Counted from the stretch's first letter, positions 7,380 through 16,856 are shown. The stretch is DNA of 64,000 nucleotides from Sporosarcina luteola (GCA_014204635.1 JACHLS010000005.1:1-64000); one strand, 5' to 3'. Program-made: numbers and translations. Notes: generated from the sequence alone by a model not told the origin.

Positions 7380-8351
7380 ATCCTTCTCTATAACATAGCG
7401 ATTAAGAAATTGGTTCATCTTTTGCTTGTAGGCATCCCCTGCAAGCGCAAATGATTCACCATGATTCGCATTCGCCACTAGGAATATATCCTTTTCGCTC
7501 GCAGTGTGTCGATACAGATCCTCCGCCATTTCAGTTGGCACGAATGTATCGCTTTTCCCATGGATATATAATATCGGAATCCGCGTCCGCTCCACTTCTT
7601 TCAGCGCACTGGCCTCCCGGAATGAATAGCCGGCTTTAAATTTCGTTACCAGGCTCGTTCCATCCAGCAACGGAAATGCCGGCAGGTGGAACATCCGGTT
7701 CATTTGATAGGTAAATAACGAATAGACCGACTCATATGGGCTATCCGCAATAATGGCTTTCACCTGGCGAGGAAGCTCTTCCTCCCCACTCGCCATTAAA
7801 ACTGTGGCGGCTCCCATCGACAATCCGTGATAGGCGATTTCCGTATCAGGTCCTAACTTCTTAACCAATTGGCCCGTCCAGTCAATCAAATCCAATCGGT
7901 CTGGCCAACCAAAACCATAATAATCCCCTTCACTGCTGCCATGCCCTCTCGCATCCGGCATGAAGATGTTATACCCTAACTCATTATGATAATACTGTCC
8001 GAAGAGGCCCATCTGTTTGGCATTGCCAAGATAACCATGTGTCAAAATGACCGTCTTTTTGGTTGGCTTGGCAGCTGGCAAATAGTAGCCGGACAGTTGT
8101 AATCCATCACGCGACGTCAGGTTCAGACGTTCAAATTTTTGATCGGCGACCCACTGTCTCCAATCACCTTTCAGATAAAGATCCAGTGTTTTATCCGCCA
8201 CTTCCAAATCTGCGTTTTTCTCAAGAAACTCTTTCGGTCCACGCTTGATTGCAAGTTCGTAGAAGAAAAAACTACCAGCAATTTGAATCACTAGAAACCC
8301 GATAGCCATAAGAATCAATATCTTTTTCCAATTGATTCGGATCGTACTCAT
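7365..8351 (-). CDS. Membrane-anchored alpha/beta hydrolase
   Basis: 328 residues. An N-terminal hydrophobic anchor (about 11-32: ILILMAIGFLVIQIAGSFFF) precedes an alpha/beta hydrolase domain. The domain has oxyanion-loop motif LTHGYLGN, the conserved PDARGHGSSEGDYYGFGW segment, nucleophile elbow GLSMGA, Asp in GKSDTFVP and His in NANHGES. The catalytic domain is probably extracytoplasmic. It closely resembles the hydrolase at 13129-14082 (same PDARGHG-SEGDY-G-GW block and FPLL--TS-V-K--AGYSF/TFEEASAL block), so the two are paralogues. The substrate is unknown. Confidence 0.85.
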   Translation of the reverse strand: MSTIRINWKKILILMAIGFLVIQIAGSFFFYELAIKRGPKEFLEKNADLEVADKTLDLYLKGDWRQWVADQKFERLNLTSRDGLQLSGYYLPAAKPTKKTVILTHGYLGNAKQMGLFGQYYHNELGYNIFMPDARGHGSSEGDYYGFGWPDRLDLIDWTGQLVKKLGPDTEIAYHGLSMGAATVLMASGEEELPRQVKAIIADSPYESVYSLFTYQMNRMFHLPAFPLLDGTSLVTKFKAGYSFREASALKEVERTRIPILYIHGKSDTFVPTEMAEDLYRHTASEKDIFLVANANHGESFALAGDAYKQKMNQFLNRYVIEKDRVSK

Positions 8352-8519
8352 TCCCCTTCACTCTGTCTTGTGACATTCTCGATGTCTAGCATTAATATAC
8401 AATAAAAGTCAGAAGGAATAAATAAGATATTTGAAAATACACAAATTTGCCATGGCTTGTTTGGAAGTATAAGATTCGTAACCGCACAAACACTAAGTGG
8501 GCAAAGGAGGAACTATTGT

Positions 8520-9107
8520 ATGGAGTATATATGGAAAACCTTGCTCATCTTTATTGTCGCGACTGTACTTTTACGAATTAGCGGCCGAAAATCCATTTCG
8601 GAAATGACAGTCCCTCAAGTCGTGGTCTTGTTTTCACTTGGCACTTTAATCATTCAACCTGTCACAGGCCATGGACTCTGGACAACATTCGGACTTGCTG
8701 CCATCCTGATTGCCTGCCTCATGGTGACGGAATGGTTAGTAATGAAGTTTGATAAATCTGAGACGATCATTACCGGCAAGGGAAAGCCTGCTATCATTGA
8801 TGGCCATTTACAAGTTGAAAATATGAAAAAAATGAGACTGACCGTAGACCTGCTGGAAGCAAGGCTTCGCCAAGTTGGCATAGTCTCCCTTGCGGATATC
8901 AAAAATGCAACACTGGAATCCAACGGACAACTCGGCTATGAATTGTGGGAGGACAAGCAACCCGCGACTAAACAAGATGTTCATAACTTAATTCGCTTAC
9001 TAAGAAGCGGAGAACTAAAGCCTTCAAACAACGAAACAACGCCAAATAATTTATTTACTGAAACAATTACAGAACAATCACCCAACAAGCGTAATTTCTT
9101 GCAGTGA
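8520..9107 (+). CDS. DUF421 (YetF-type) membrane protein
   Basis: 195 residues. Three hydrophobic segments lie in the first ~75 residues. The DUF421 signature RISGRKSISEMT-PQ-VVLFSLG follows the first helix, and a soluble domain with GKPAIIDGHL and LRQ-GI--LADIKNATLE-NGQLGYE follows. Family members are inner-membrane proteins, some linked to spore or stress phenotypes; function is unclear. The ATG at 8520 follows AAAGGAGG, so the ORF part upstream is not used. The C-terminal ~30 residues are polar and unlike the core family. A long repeat array begins about 100 bases after its stop. Confidence 0.85.
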   Translation: MEYIWKTLLIFIVATVLLRISGRKSISEMTVPQVVVLFSLGTLIIQPVTGHGLWTTFGLAAILIACLMVTEWLVMKFDKSETIITGKGKPAIIDGHLQVENMKKMRLTVDLLEARLRQVGIVSLADIKNATLESNGQLGYELWEDKQPATKQDVHNLIRLLRSGELKPSNNETTPNNLFTETITEQSPNKRNFLQ

Positions 9108-9127
9108 AATCTCAAGTTACCTAACTG

Positions 9128-9168
9128 CCCTGAGTCCGAACGCAAAACAAAGGTGTTCAGACTCAGGG
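9128..9168. terminator. Hairpin after the DUF421 gene (no U-tract)
   Basis: A stem CCCTGAGTCcGAAC/GTTCaGACTCAGGG with a 13-base loop lies 20 bases after the DUF421 stop. It has no U-run on either side, so it may be an mRNA 3'-end structure rather than a classical terminator. Confidence 0.5.
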
Positions 9169-9210
9169 ACGAATGCCAGGTAATCCAATTGACGTTCGAT
9201 TTTTCGTTTG

Positions 9211-9830
9211 AACACCAGATTCTTAGTTCTAACGCCAGATGTTCAGGTTGAACGCCAGATTCTTGATTCCAACGCCAGTTGTTCGGGTCGAACGCCAGAT
9301 TCATAATTCCAACGCCAGATGGTCGGGCCGAACGCCAGATTCTTAATTCCAACGCCAGATGGTCGGGATGAATGCCAGATTCTTGATTCCTACGCCAGAT
9401 GATTGGATTGAACGCCAGATACTTAATTCTAACGCCAGATGGTCGGGATGAACGCCAGATTCTTGATCCAACGCCAGATGGTTGGGTTGAACGCTAGATT
9501 CTTAGTTCCAACGCCAGATGTTTGGGTTGAACGCCAGATTCTTAATTCCAACGCCAGATGGTCGGGTCGAACGCCAGATTCTTGATTCCAACGCAAGATG
9601 GTCGGGTTGAATGCCAGATTCTTAATTCCTATGCCAGATGTTCGGGTCGAACGCCAGATTCTTGATTACCAACGCCAGATGGTCGGGCCGAACGCCAAAT
9701 AATAGGATCACGCGCCAAATGATGTCTCCTCAATGCCAAATAATATGTTTGTATGCCAAAATCGCATTTTCTTGTACCAAATAACGACCACACATGCCAA
9801 ATTCAATGATTATCGCGCCAAATCTACCGC
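9211..9830. repeat. Long array: ~31 units, core AACGCCAGAT, period 20 bp
   Basis: A core AACGCCAGAT recurs every 20 bases (9211, 9231, 9251 ... 9451 exactly in register, then shifted by one base) to about 9811. Two spacer types alternate, TCTTGATTCC-like and GGTCGGGTTG-like, giving a 40-bp higher-order repeat. Toward the right end the core drifts to CGCCAAAT/TGCCAAAT. The array fills the gap between the convergent DUF421 and VWA lipoprotein genes. Nothing in it looks coding. The same core, inverted, makes up the array at 19381-19740. Confidence 0.95.
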
Positions 9831-9867
9831 GGTCTCATCCTGTTTGCAAGTATATGGACCACTGATC

Positions 9868-11271
9868 TCACTCATTCTCCAATTCTTTCTTCCACTTTTC
9901 TTTCCAAGCTGCCACTGCGTCATCGATTTCTTGCATTGCTTTTTCTGCTTCTTCGCTCTTACGGTTTCTCAATTCTACGAAATGAGCATGACGCAGGTCC
10001 CCCATCTCTTTTGCCAGTTCAATTGCTTTGTTTCCTTCTTCCTCACCTATCCACTTTTGGCTCTTCAAGTAGGACGCGGCTGCTACAATCCGATTCCTTT
10101 CGCGGTCTGACAAATTAGAGAGCGGATCGTAGATGGCATAAAGATCCTCCCTTTGGTGAACCAGTTCATGCAGTTTCACACCTTGTTGAGTGAAGACTTG
10201 CATCCTGCTTGGCTTCCATTTTTTGATCAACACACCTTCGAATTCGGACTGGTTCCGGACGGTTGCATATTGTCCTCCTCCCGCTTCAGCGACTTGCTTT
10301 AATTGGGCCTGCCCTTCGTCGTCGACGTCAAATCCTATAATATTTACTTTTGCTTCAATTTCGCTTTCATTCAACTGTTTTGCAGCTTGGACGGGGTCGC
10401 CGTCACATGTTTCAATCCCATCACTGACGATATAGACTATGTTTCTGTATTGCTCTTTATCAAAAGATGCTAAATAATTGTCCGCTTTTTCAATCGCGCC
10501 GGCAAGCGGCGTCCAGCCGCTGGCACTGAACGATTCCATGGCGTCATGGAATGCATTTTTGTCATAAGAAGAAAGCGGGTACAGTTCATCGATTGCTCCG
10601 CACGATAATGCCTTATCCGATTTCGTGCCCGCTCCTTTATGACCATAAGCGAAGAGTGCCACGTTCACTTCATCATCCAGTTGGCTCGTGAAATTCTCAA
10701 TCGCCTCCTTCGCGAGATCCATCTTCTTCCGCCCATCGACTTCTCCCTTCATGCTGCCGCTCGCATCCATGAGAATTACAATATTCGTTTTTTGTTTCTT
10801 GGCGATTTCGATTTCATCTTTACCTTCCGGCAGTTCCGGCATGACGTATCCGTGCTCATAAGAAGCCAACTGTTCATAAAAATTTTTATACTGTCCAGAA
10901 CCGAGTTGAGAAACGAGGTAGTTATAAATTTCATCTGCCTCCAAATCTGGATGCTCTTTAAAATAAGCAGGCAGTTTCTCATGCATGATGTCAACGAATT
11001 CGTCCTCATAAAAACGAAGATATGTAACGAAATTAATGGTCCGAGCCGCTTCTGTTTTTGGATCCATGTATTCTGCAATCAACTTTCCGGCAGGCTGCTC
11101 GACCATGCCCTCCACTGTTCGGGCTGCTGTCGGGATCACTTCCTTAGAAGGACTCTCTTCTTCAGCAATTGTGGCCTCCGTCTTCTCTGTTTCCTTCGTT
11201 TGATCCGAACAAGCTATGAGTCCCAAACTGCAAATGATCAACCAACCGACACACCATCTCATTGGCTTCAT
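9868..11271 (-). CDS. Lipoprotein with von Willebrand A domain
   Basis: 467 residues. A lipoprotein signal peptide ends in the lipobox LIAC. A low-complexity Glu/Thr linker and a ~100-residue helical region follow. The VWA domain spans about residues 160-350, with intact MIDAS motif DASGS, Thr in SGWTPLAG and Asp in IVSDGIETCDG. A basic, coiled-coil-like C-terminal tail ends the protein. Such proteins bind metal-dependent ligands on the outer face of the membrane. Substrate or partner is unknown. It is monocistronic. Confidence 0.85.
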   Translation of the reverse strand: MKPMRWCVGWLIICSLGLIACSDQTKETEKTEATIAEEESPSKEVIPTAARTVEGMVEQPAGKLIAEYMDPKTEAARTINFVTYLRFYEDEFVDIMHEKLPAYFKEHPDLEADEIYNYLVSQLGSGQYKNFYEQLASYEHGYVMPELPEGKDEIEIAKKQKTNIVILMDASGSMKGEVDGRKKMDLAKEAIENFTSQLDDEVNVALFAYGHKGAGTKSDKALSCGAIDELYPLSSYDKNAFHDAMESFSASGWTPLAGAIEKADNYLASFDKEQYRNIVYIVSDGIETCDGDPVQAAKQLNESEIEAKVNIIGFDVDDEGQAQLKQVAEAGGGQYATVRNQSEFEGVLIKKWKPSRMQVFTQQGVKLHELVHQREDLYAIYDPLSNLSDRERNRIVAAASYLKSQKWIGEEEGNKAIELAKEMGDLRHAHFVELRNRKSEEAEKAMQEIDDAVAAWKEKWKKELENE

Positions 11272-11478
11272 CTAAATTCCTCCCTTTAGACACATATACA
11301 GTTCCCTACGGTTTATCGAGAAGATAAGTTTCTATGTACAAGGGCCCTATTTGCACATTGGGCATTTTCACCTCTACTCAAACGAACTTAAGAGTAGCAA
11401 TCTTTCCGGCAACACTTTTACAAAGAAATGTGAGAAAATGGGGCTGAAACTACATTACTGAACTGGGAGGGTACGTAC

Positions 11479-12321
11479 ATGGTAAAGCATTTGCAGGATA
11501 CTACAACATTGCATAACGGTGTTGAAATGCCTTGGCTTGGGCTTGGTGTGTTCAAAGTGCAAGAAGGACCGGAAGTAGTCGATGCAGTAAAAACGGCTAT
11601 TCGCCATGGATATCGAAGTATTGATACGGCAGCGGTTTATAAGAATGAAGAAGGCGTTGGCCAAGCTATCCGCACGGCGCTCGAAGAAAACGGGTTGAAG
11701 CGTGAGGATCTGTTCATCACGTCAAAGGTCTGGAACACTGACCAAGGGTACGACTCAACCATTGAAGCGTATGAGACCAGCTTACGGAAACTCGGCTTGG
11801 ATTACTTAGACCTTTATCTCGTTCATTGGCCTGTCAAAGGAAAATATAAAGAAACATGGCGCGCACTTGAAGACCTCTATAAGGAAAAGAAAGTAAGGGC
11901 AATCGGGGTCAGCAACTTTAAGGTGCATCACCTTGAGGACTTGCTGCAGGATGCTGCCATTACACCGATGGTCAATCAAGTGGAATATCATCCACAGCTG
12001 ACGCAAACGGAAGTGAAAGCATTTTGTGAACAGCACGACATCCGCCTCGAAGCATGGTCTCCTCTGGCACAAGGCCAATTGCTCGATAATCCCGTCCTAT
12101 CAGAAATTGCCAATACGCATGGCAAATCGGTCGCACAAGTGATCATCCGCTGGGACTTGCAGAACGGCGTGGTGACAATACCGAAATCCATCAATGAAAA
12201 CCGGATTGTGGAAAATGCCGATGTCTTTGACTTCCAATTGACCGAAGATGAAATGGCACGGATCAATCAGCTGAACGAGGACAAGCGCGTCGGCCCTGAT
12301 CCAGATCATATCGATTTTTAA
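11479..12321 (+). CDS. Aldo/keto reductase (YvgN/YtbE type)
   Basis: 280 residues covering one complete TIM-barrel aldo/keto reductase. Family signatures present are GYRSIDTAAVYKNEEGVG (catalytic Asp and Tyr), ITSKVWN (Lys), LYLVHWP (His) and the NADPH-binding IPKSINENRI. The Bacillus relatives reduce glyoxal and methylglyoxal with NADPH. The start ATG follows GGGAGGG. It stands alone with a strong terminator (12353-12391). Confidence 0.9.
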   Translation: MVKHLQDTTTLHNGVEMPWLGLGVFKVQEGPEVVDAVKTAIRHGYRSIDTAAVYKNEEGVGQAIRTALEENGLKREDLFITSKVWNTDQGYDSTIEAYETSLRKLGLDYLDLYLVHWPVKGKYKETWRALEDLYKEKKVRAIGVSNFKVHHLEDLLQDAAITPMVNQVEYHPQLTQTEVKAFCEQHDIRLEAWSPLAQGQLLDNPVLSEIANTHGKSVAQVIIRWDLQNGVVTIPKSINENRIVENADVFDFQLTEDEMARINQLNEDKRVGPDPDHIDF

Positions 12322-12352
12322 GAAGCAAAAGCGCCTGTTGATGAAATAAATA

Positions 12353-12391
12353 AAGGACAATACATCATGAATCCGATGATGTATTGTCCTT
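12353..12391. terminator. Strong intrinsic terminator
   Basis: A perfect 16-bp stem AAGGACAATACATCAT/ATGATGTATTGTCCTT with a 7-base loop lies after the aldo/keto reductase gene and faces the acetyltransferase gene. Confidence 0.85.
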
Positions 12392-12456
12392 TCCTATTCA
12401 CCAGTATTATCCCAAGCATAAAATTATGATTGGAAAATCAGTATAGGGCCATCCCA

Positions 12457-12933
12457 CTACTCATCTTGCAAGACCTTCTCATCCAGAAAAGTATCGTTTG
12501 TATATTCTGTAATCACTTTTTTCCAAAAGATATACGCATCCTTATTTGATAAAGTTTGCTTAATTTCCCAAACACCTTTAAATTGATCAAATAAAGAAAA
12601 GGCAACTTTCTTTCCCACGCCCTTTTGTCTAAATTTCCTCATGATAAAAAAATCACTTATAACATTTGTTTTTGCTGCTGAACTAAGTTTTGTATACTCT
12701 CCTGGAACATCAAGAATAATTAATGCAAATCCAGCGATTTCTCCATTCACTTCAATTAAAAACGGACGTCGATACTCTTCGGTCCATTGGTGGTCCAAGT
12801 ATTTATACGAATAGATGCCATGTTTGTTTAATGCATGTCCATCAAATTCACTACTGTCATAACGATATAGCTGAATTAAATGATAAAGAACTGTTTTATC
12901 TTCGTACGGTAGTAGTGATAAAGTAATTTCCAT
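12457..12933 (-). CDS. GNAT-family N-acetyltransferase
   Basis: 158 residues from the ATG at 12931-12933, chosen because GGGGG lies about ten bases upstream; an in-frame start eight codons earlier lacks a clear site. The fold is visible as IAGFALIILD, the acetyl-CoA loop RKFRQKGVGKKVAFSLFD and the C-terminal SNKDAYIFWKKVI. The acceptor is unknown. The gene is noticeably more A+T-rich than its neighbours, which may reflect later acquisition. Confidence 0.75.
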   Translation of the reverse strand: MEITLSLLPYEDKTVLYHLIQLYRYDSSEFDGHALNKHGIYSYKYLDHQWTEEYRRPFLIEVNGEIAGFALIILDVPGEYTKLSSAAKTNVISDFFIMRKFRQKGVGKKVAFSLFDQFKGVWEIKQTLSNKDAYIFWKKVITEYTNDTFLDEKVLQDE

Positions 12934-13128
12934 CCGCCATCTTCCCCCAACATACAATCTCTGTTATCCTAAAAATCCCCAGTATTCTACCATCATAACT
13001 TGTTATTAACTACTCTACCAGCCTAATTATATTCCCTTGCATGATTCATCTTCCGATTGCTTACATTGTAAAGGAGCCTTAATCTGCTCATCCTAACATG
13101 TTACGATGTATAGCAAGGGGGAATCGCA

Positions 13129-14082
13129 ATGAAACGAAAAAAAGGCTTAGCAATTGGAAGTCTGACCGCCATCCTAGTGGTTGCACCATTTATCGCAGGA
13201 AATTATTTTTACAATCAAGGTGTGAAGCGAGGAACAGAAGTGGAGTTGCATACAGAGTCGGAGACGGTAAATGCAGTTGCTAGTAATACGGATCAACAAT
13301 TGTTGCAGGAGGCGAAGGAGTGGTTTGATTCATCAGAACGAACGATAATAGAAATGAAATCGTTTGATGGGTTACAGTTGCATGCGCAGTATATCCAACA
13401 GTCAAATCACTCGGGTCAAACGGTCATCCTAGCACATGGTTTCCGTAATGCAGGGGATAACATGGGTAAAATGGCGAAAATGTACAGTGACTTAGGATTC
13501 AACATATTACTGCCTGACGCGCGAGGGCACGGAAAAAGCGAAGGCGATTATATTGGCTACGGCTGGCATGATCGGCTTGACTATCAAGATTGGATCAACT
13601 ATTTAATCAAAGAGCATGGAGCGAAGCAGATCTTTTTGCACGGCAATTCCATGGGAGCCGCTACGGTCCTCATGACGAGTGGAGAAGAGCTGCCTCCTGA
13701 AGTGAAGGGCATTGTTGCGGATAGTGCGTATAGCACCGTAAAAGAGGAACTGGCCCACCAGCTGAAATCCATTTACAATCTTCCAGCTTTCCCCTTGCTC
13801 GAGGTGACGAGCGTTGTCTCCAAGGTACGCGCAGGCTATACATTCGAGGAAGCGTCTGCTCTTAATCAAGTAAAGAAAAATCATGTTCCACTCCTGCTCA
13901 TCCATGGGGACTCTGACGACTTAGTGCCGACGGAAATGGCGTACGAGCTCTATGACGCAGCCGCTGGAGAGAAGGAATTATGGATTGTGCCAAATGCTGG
14001 CCATACAAAGGCATTTGATAATGGCACAGCTGACTATGTTGAACGGATACAAACGTTTGTCCACCGTGTGTTGGCTCAATGA
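13129..14082 (+). CDS. Membrane-anchored alpha/beta hydrolase, paralogue of 7365-8351
   Basis: 317 residues. An N-terminal membrane anchor (about 9-28) is followed by an alpha/beta hydrolase domain: ILAHGFRN, the PDARGHGKSEGDYIGYGW segment, nucleophile elbow GNSMGA, Asp in GDSDDLVPTEMAYELY and His in NAGHTKAF. Layout and blocks match the reverse-strand hydrolase about 5 kb to the left. The ATG follows AAGGGGG. The substrate is unknown; family relatives are annotated only as hydrolases. Confidence 0.85.
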   Translation: MKRKKGLAIGSLTAILVVAPFIAGNYFYNQGVKRGTEVELHTESETVNAVASNTDQQLLQEAKEWFDSSERTIIEMKSFDGLQLHAQYIQQSNHSGQTVILAHGFRNAGDNMGKMAKMYSDLGFNILLPDARGHGKSEGDYIGYGWHDRLDYQDWINYLIKEHGAKQIFLHGNSMGAATVLMTSGEELPPEVKGIVADSAYSTVKEELAHQLKSIYNLPAFPLLEVTSVVSKVRAGYTFEEASALNQVKKNHVPLLLIHGDSDDLVPTEMAYELYDAAAGEKELWIVPNAGHTKAFDNGTADYVERIQTFVHRVLAQ

Positions 14083-14126
14083 CCATCGTTACGGCCTCTT
14101 CTGTCCATTTACATACGCAAGAAAAA

Positions 14127-14156
14127 AGCCGCCAATCGAACGATCAACTGGCGGCT
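14127..14156. terminator. Convergent terminator, hydrolase and YfhE-like genes
   Basis: An 8-bp GC-rich stem AGCCGCCA/TGGCGGCT with an A-rich left flank gives TTTTTT on the reverse strand. Confidence 0.8.
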
Positions 14157-14164
14157 CTTCCCTA

Positions 14165-14302
14165 TCACTTCTTCTCATTTTCATCTTTTTTCAGCGCGTT
14201 ATCCGCGCGTTTAAAATCCTTGGCATACAGCACTTCCTGTGTAGCTTTCAATCCATTGTTCTTTTCGGTCAACCGTTCATGGGGCTGCTTTTTTTCATTC
14301 AT
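14165..14302 (-). CDS. Small YfhE-like protein, 45 residues
   Basis: The reverse-strand ORF starts at ATG 14300-14302 with AAAGGAGG eight bases upstream and ends at TGA 14165. The 45-residue product is Lys/Glu-rich with the segment NNGLKATQEVLYAKDFKRAD, which I recognise as the YfhE family of tiny Bacillus proteins. Function is unknown. It is a stand-alone gene with its own terminator. Confidence 0.7.
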   Translation of the reverse strand: MNEKKQPHERLTEKNNGLKATQEVLYAKDFKRADNALKKDENEKK

Positions 14303-14378
14303 GGCACAACCTCCTTTCTGTCGCCTTCTTTAAGTTTTTCCGTTTCACTGCAAGACTAAACCGTCCGGCCATTCCCTT

Positions 14379-16577
14379 TTAGTGAAACAACCCTGACTCC
14401 CTTGATTTTCGCAGCAGTTGATGCGTCTTCCGATTGATCATTTCCTTAAAGAAGAAACCGATGAAAAAGATGAACACACCCGTTATAAGCAAGAAGGTGA
14501 AATCCGTCACCACGCGTCTCCAAACAATCCCGCCAACTGCTTCCCGCATCAAATCAATGGCATACGTAAACGGAAGCCCCGGGTTGATCCATTGAAAGAA
14601 TTCAGGAAGCAACATGACTGGATATGTCCCTCCAGACCCAGCAATTTGCAGGACGAGCAGGACGATGGCCAGTGCCTTCCCGACATCACCGAACAACGTG
14701 ACGAGCGTATAGACGAGAGTCATAAAAATGACACTGATAAAAATACCAAACAAGATGAACCATACCGGATTGTTCGCTCTGACACCTAATAGCGTCAAGT
14801 CCCCTGTGGTAACGATGATAGTTTGGAGAAAGCCGATCGTCAGGAAAGTCATCAGCTTGCCGATATAAACATGGCGCGCGCTCATTTCCTTGTGATTTTC
14901 CACGTCAGTCGCCAACAAGGATATTAGTAATAAGCAACCGACCCAAATGGAAAGTACCGTATAGAACGGGGTCATCCCGGTTCCATAATTTTTAATCGGA
15001 AACAATTTATTCTCATTCAATACAATCGGCTGTTCAAAAAAGCTACGTTCAGCCTGGGGATCATTTTGCAGCAGTTGAATGATCTCATTAATATCCGTTT
15101 CTCCTTTAACTTCCCGAATCCGGTTTGCTAGGTTTTTCACTTTTTCGGATACGTATGGATATTCCGCCATTACTTGATCAAGCATACCCTGCCCTTCCGC
15201 CAGATGAGTCGAGGTGCTAGATAAGACGCGCTCCACTTCTGGAATGGTCGTTTGGATCTGAACGAGCATAGACCGCCCCCGTTGCAATGTCGCTTTTGCC
15301 TGTTTCACTTCGTTGCGCACGGTCGGTTCAATGGTCTGCTCATATTCAGCAATGAACTGATCAAGGCGCACGGAAACACGTCCTGAGATGTCTTGCAGAT
15401 CGGCCAGCGTTTGTTTCATTTGTTGCTGTTTCCCTTCTACAAGCCCACTTAACGCGCGTACATTCGTTTGCGCTTCTGTCATGAGGGCTTTAATCTCCCC
15501 CGCCCGATTAATAGCATCCTGCAACCGTTGCTCCCGTTCTGGATTTGCCGGTGCGGTTTGCTCTTCCTCAGAGGAATTGGACTCAGCCGTCATATCACGA
15601 AGCCATACAAGGTCAGCCTGGATTGCGTCCACCTTCCCAATGGCATTTGTCATTCGGGAGTCCACCCGTTCTTTTGCTTGGTCGAGCTCCGAAAAATCGA
15701 GCTGGATATTCCCGACTTTCTTCAAAAAATCATTGGTCTGTTTTGATATACGGGAAGCCGTATTTAAGTCTTTTTTGATGGTCGGAGCCATTTCGTTCAA
15801 TCTTGCTTCTGCTTGATTTAAAAACCCGAGCGTCCGATCGATTGTGCCAAGTCCTTCTGATACGGTTTGCTTGGCTTCAGGAATTTTGTTTTGCGCTTGG
15901 TGAATCAACTGCCGGGCTGATTTCGCATCGCTTCGCGTGCCGACTAACGTTTCATGGATGGATGGCAGCTTTTCTTCCACTTCGAAAATATAATTTTCAA
16001 ACCTCTCAATATCAGGTAAATCTTTCTGTATTTCCAAGCCAAGTTGATTAAATAAATTAAAGATGACCCCATTCACCGTGGCAATGAACTGACTGCTCAC
16101 TTTCTCCACAATGACACTTGCCCCTTTTTCCGTAATTTTCGGAGCAATGGAGTTCAGTTTTTCATTCACATAGTAGTCAATCTCGGATTTTACAGGTTCT
16201 CCGGAAATGACGGTACCGAGCCGCTCCGAAAAATCCTCCGGTACGATCAATACCGCAAAATAATCACCATATTCAATGCCTTCCATAGCTTGTTCTCTCG
16301 TTGTGAACGTCCAGGCCATATCCTTGTTATCTTTAAGGGTATCAACGAGCTGCCCGCCTACATCGATCGGCTCATCACGGACGGTCGCCCCCTTATCTTC
16401 ATTGACAACTGCGACCGGAAGCTGATCGGTATTGGCATAGGGATCCCATGAAGCATATATATTGAGCCATGCATATAAAGAAGGTAAGAATATTAGCCCG
16501 CCGATGATAATCGCTGCCACCCAATTGCGGCTTAAATTCCTTAAATCCGTTATGTAAATGAACCAACTCTTCCGCAC
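14379..16577 (-). CDS. YhgE/Pip family ABC-2-like membrane protein
   Basis: 732 residues. One N-terminal membrane helix (about 17-38) is followed by the LYAWLNIYASWDPY and AVVNEDKGATV segments typical of YhgE/Pip proteins. A long extracytoplasmic region of ~450 residues with coiled-coil character comes next, then a C-terminal block of about five to six helices. Relatives include the lactococcal phage infection protein and proteins tied to type VII-like secretion. The GTG at 16577 is chosen because GGAGG lies eight bases upstream; the longer ORF has no such site. The cargo is unknown. Confidence 0.85.
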   Translation of the reverse strand: MRKSWFIYITDLRNLSRNWVAAIIIGGLIFLPSLYAWLNIYASWDPYANTDQLPVAVVNEDKGATVRDEPIDVGGQLVDTLKDNKDMAWTFTTREQAMEGIEYGDYFAVLIVPEDFSERLGTVISGEPVKSEIDYYVNEKLNSIAPKITEKGASVIVEKVSSQFIATVNGVIFNLFNQLGLEIQKDLPDIERFENYIFEVEEKLPSIHETLVGTRSDAKSARQLIHQAQNKIPEAKQTVSEGLGTIDRTLGFLNQAEARLNEMAPTIKKDLNTASRISKQTNDFLKKVGNIQLDFSELDQAKERVDSRMTNAIGKVDAIQADLVWLRDMTAESNSSEEEQTAPANPEREQRLQDAINRAGEIKALMTEAQTNVRALSGLVEGKQQQMKQTLADLQDISGRVSVRLDQFIAEYEQTIEPTVRNEVKQAKATLQRGRSMLVQIQTTIPEVERVLSSTSTHLAEGQGMLDQVMAEYPYVSEKVKNLANRIREVKGETDINEIIQLLQNDPQAERSFFEQPIVLNENKLFPIKNYGTGMTPFYTVLSIWVGCLLLISLLATDVENHKEMSARHVYIGKLMTFLTIGFLQTIIVTTGDLTLLGVRANNPVWFILFGIFISVIFMTLVYTLVTLFGDVGKALAIVLLVLQIAGSGGTYPVMLLPEFFQWINPGLPFTYAIDLMREAVGGIVWRRVVTDFTFLLITGVFIFFIGFFFKEMINRKTHQLLRKSRESGLFH

Positions 16578-16672
16578 ATTGCAGCCCTCCAAGTCCCGAC
16601 AATCTCGTCTCAAGTATACCCTTACCCTTTGTCGTTGAATCATAGGCAAGTATTCCCCAGGCCAGCATTTTG

Positions 16673-16681
16673 TGCTACAAT
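16673..16681 (+). promoter_or_regulatory. Extended -10 element before the cobalamin riboswitch
   Basis: TGCTACAAT (TGn plus TACAAT) lies about 35 bases before the aptamer. There is no good -35 at 17 bases, so the extended -10 is the main support. Confidence 0.45.
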
Positions 16682-16714
16682 CGTCTAGTTGAATAAATAA
16701 TTGAAAAAGTCATA

Positions 16715-16856
16715 GAACCTATGTGAATGGGGAATCCGGTTAAAATCCGGAACTGTTTCCGCAACTGTACGTGTGGACGAAGTGAGAACATGCCACTATT
16801 CGAATTGAATGGGAAGGCTCTCGCCGAGAATGAAACACAAGTCAGGATACCCGCTT
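16715..16856 (+). ncRNA. Cobalamin riboswitch aptamer
   Basis: The conserved B12-box elements appear in order: GTGAATGGGGAA, CGGTTAAAATCCGG, CCGCAACTGTA, GAAGGCTCTCGCCGAGAA and AAGTCAGGATACC. Order and spacing match adenosylcobalamin riboswitches. It precedes a corrinoid adenosyltransferase-like gene and a BtuF-like gene, so vitamin B12 should repress both. Confidence 0.92.

Noticed and set aside
9211-9830. CRISPR array
   Set aside because: The conserved core is only 10 bases, the spacers are ~10 bases and recur in two alternating classes, and no cas genes are present.
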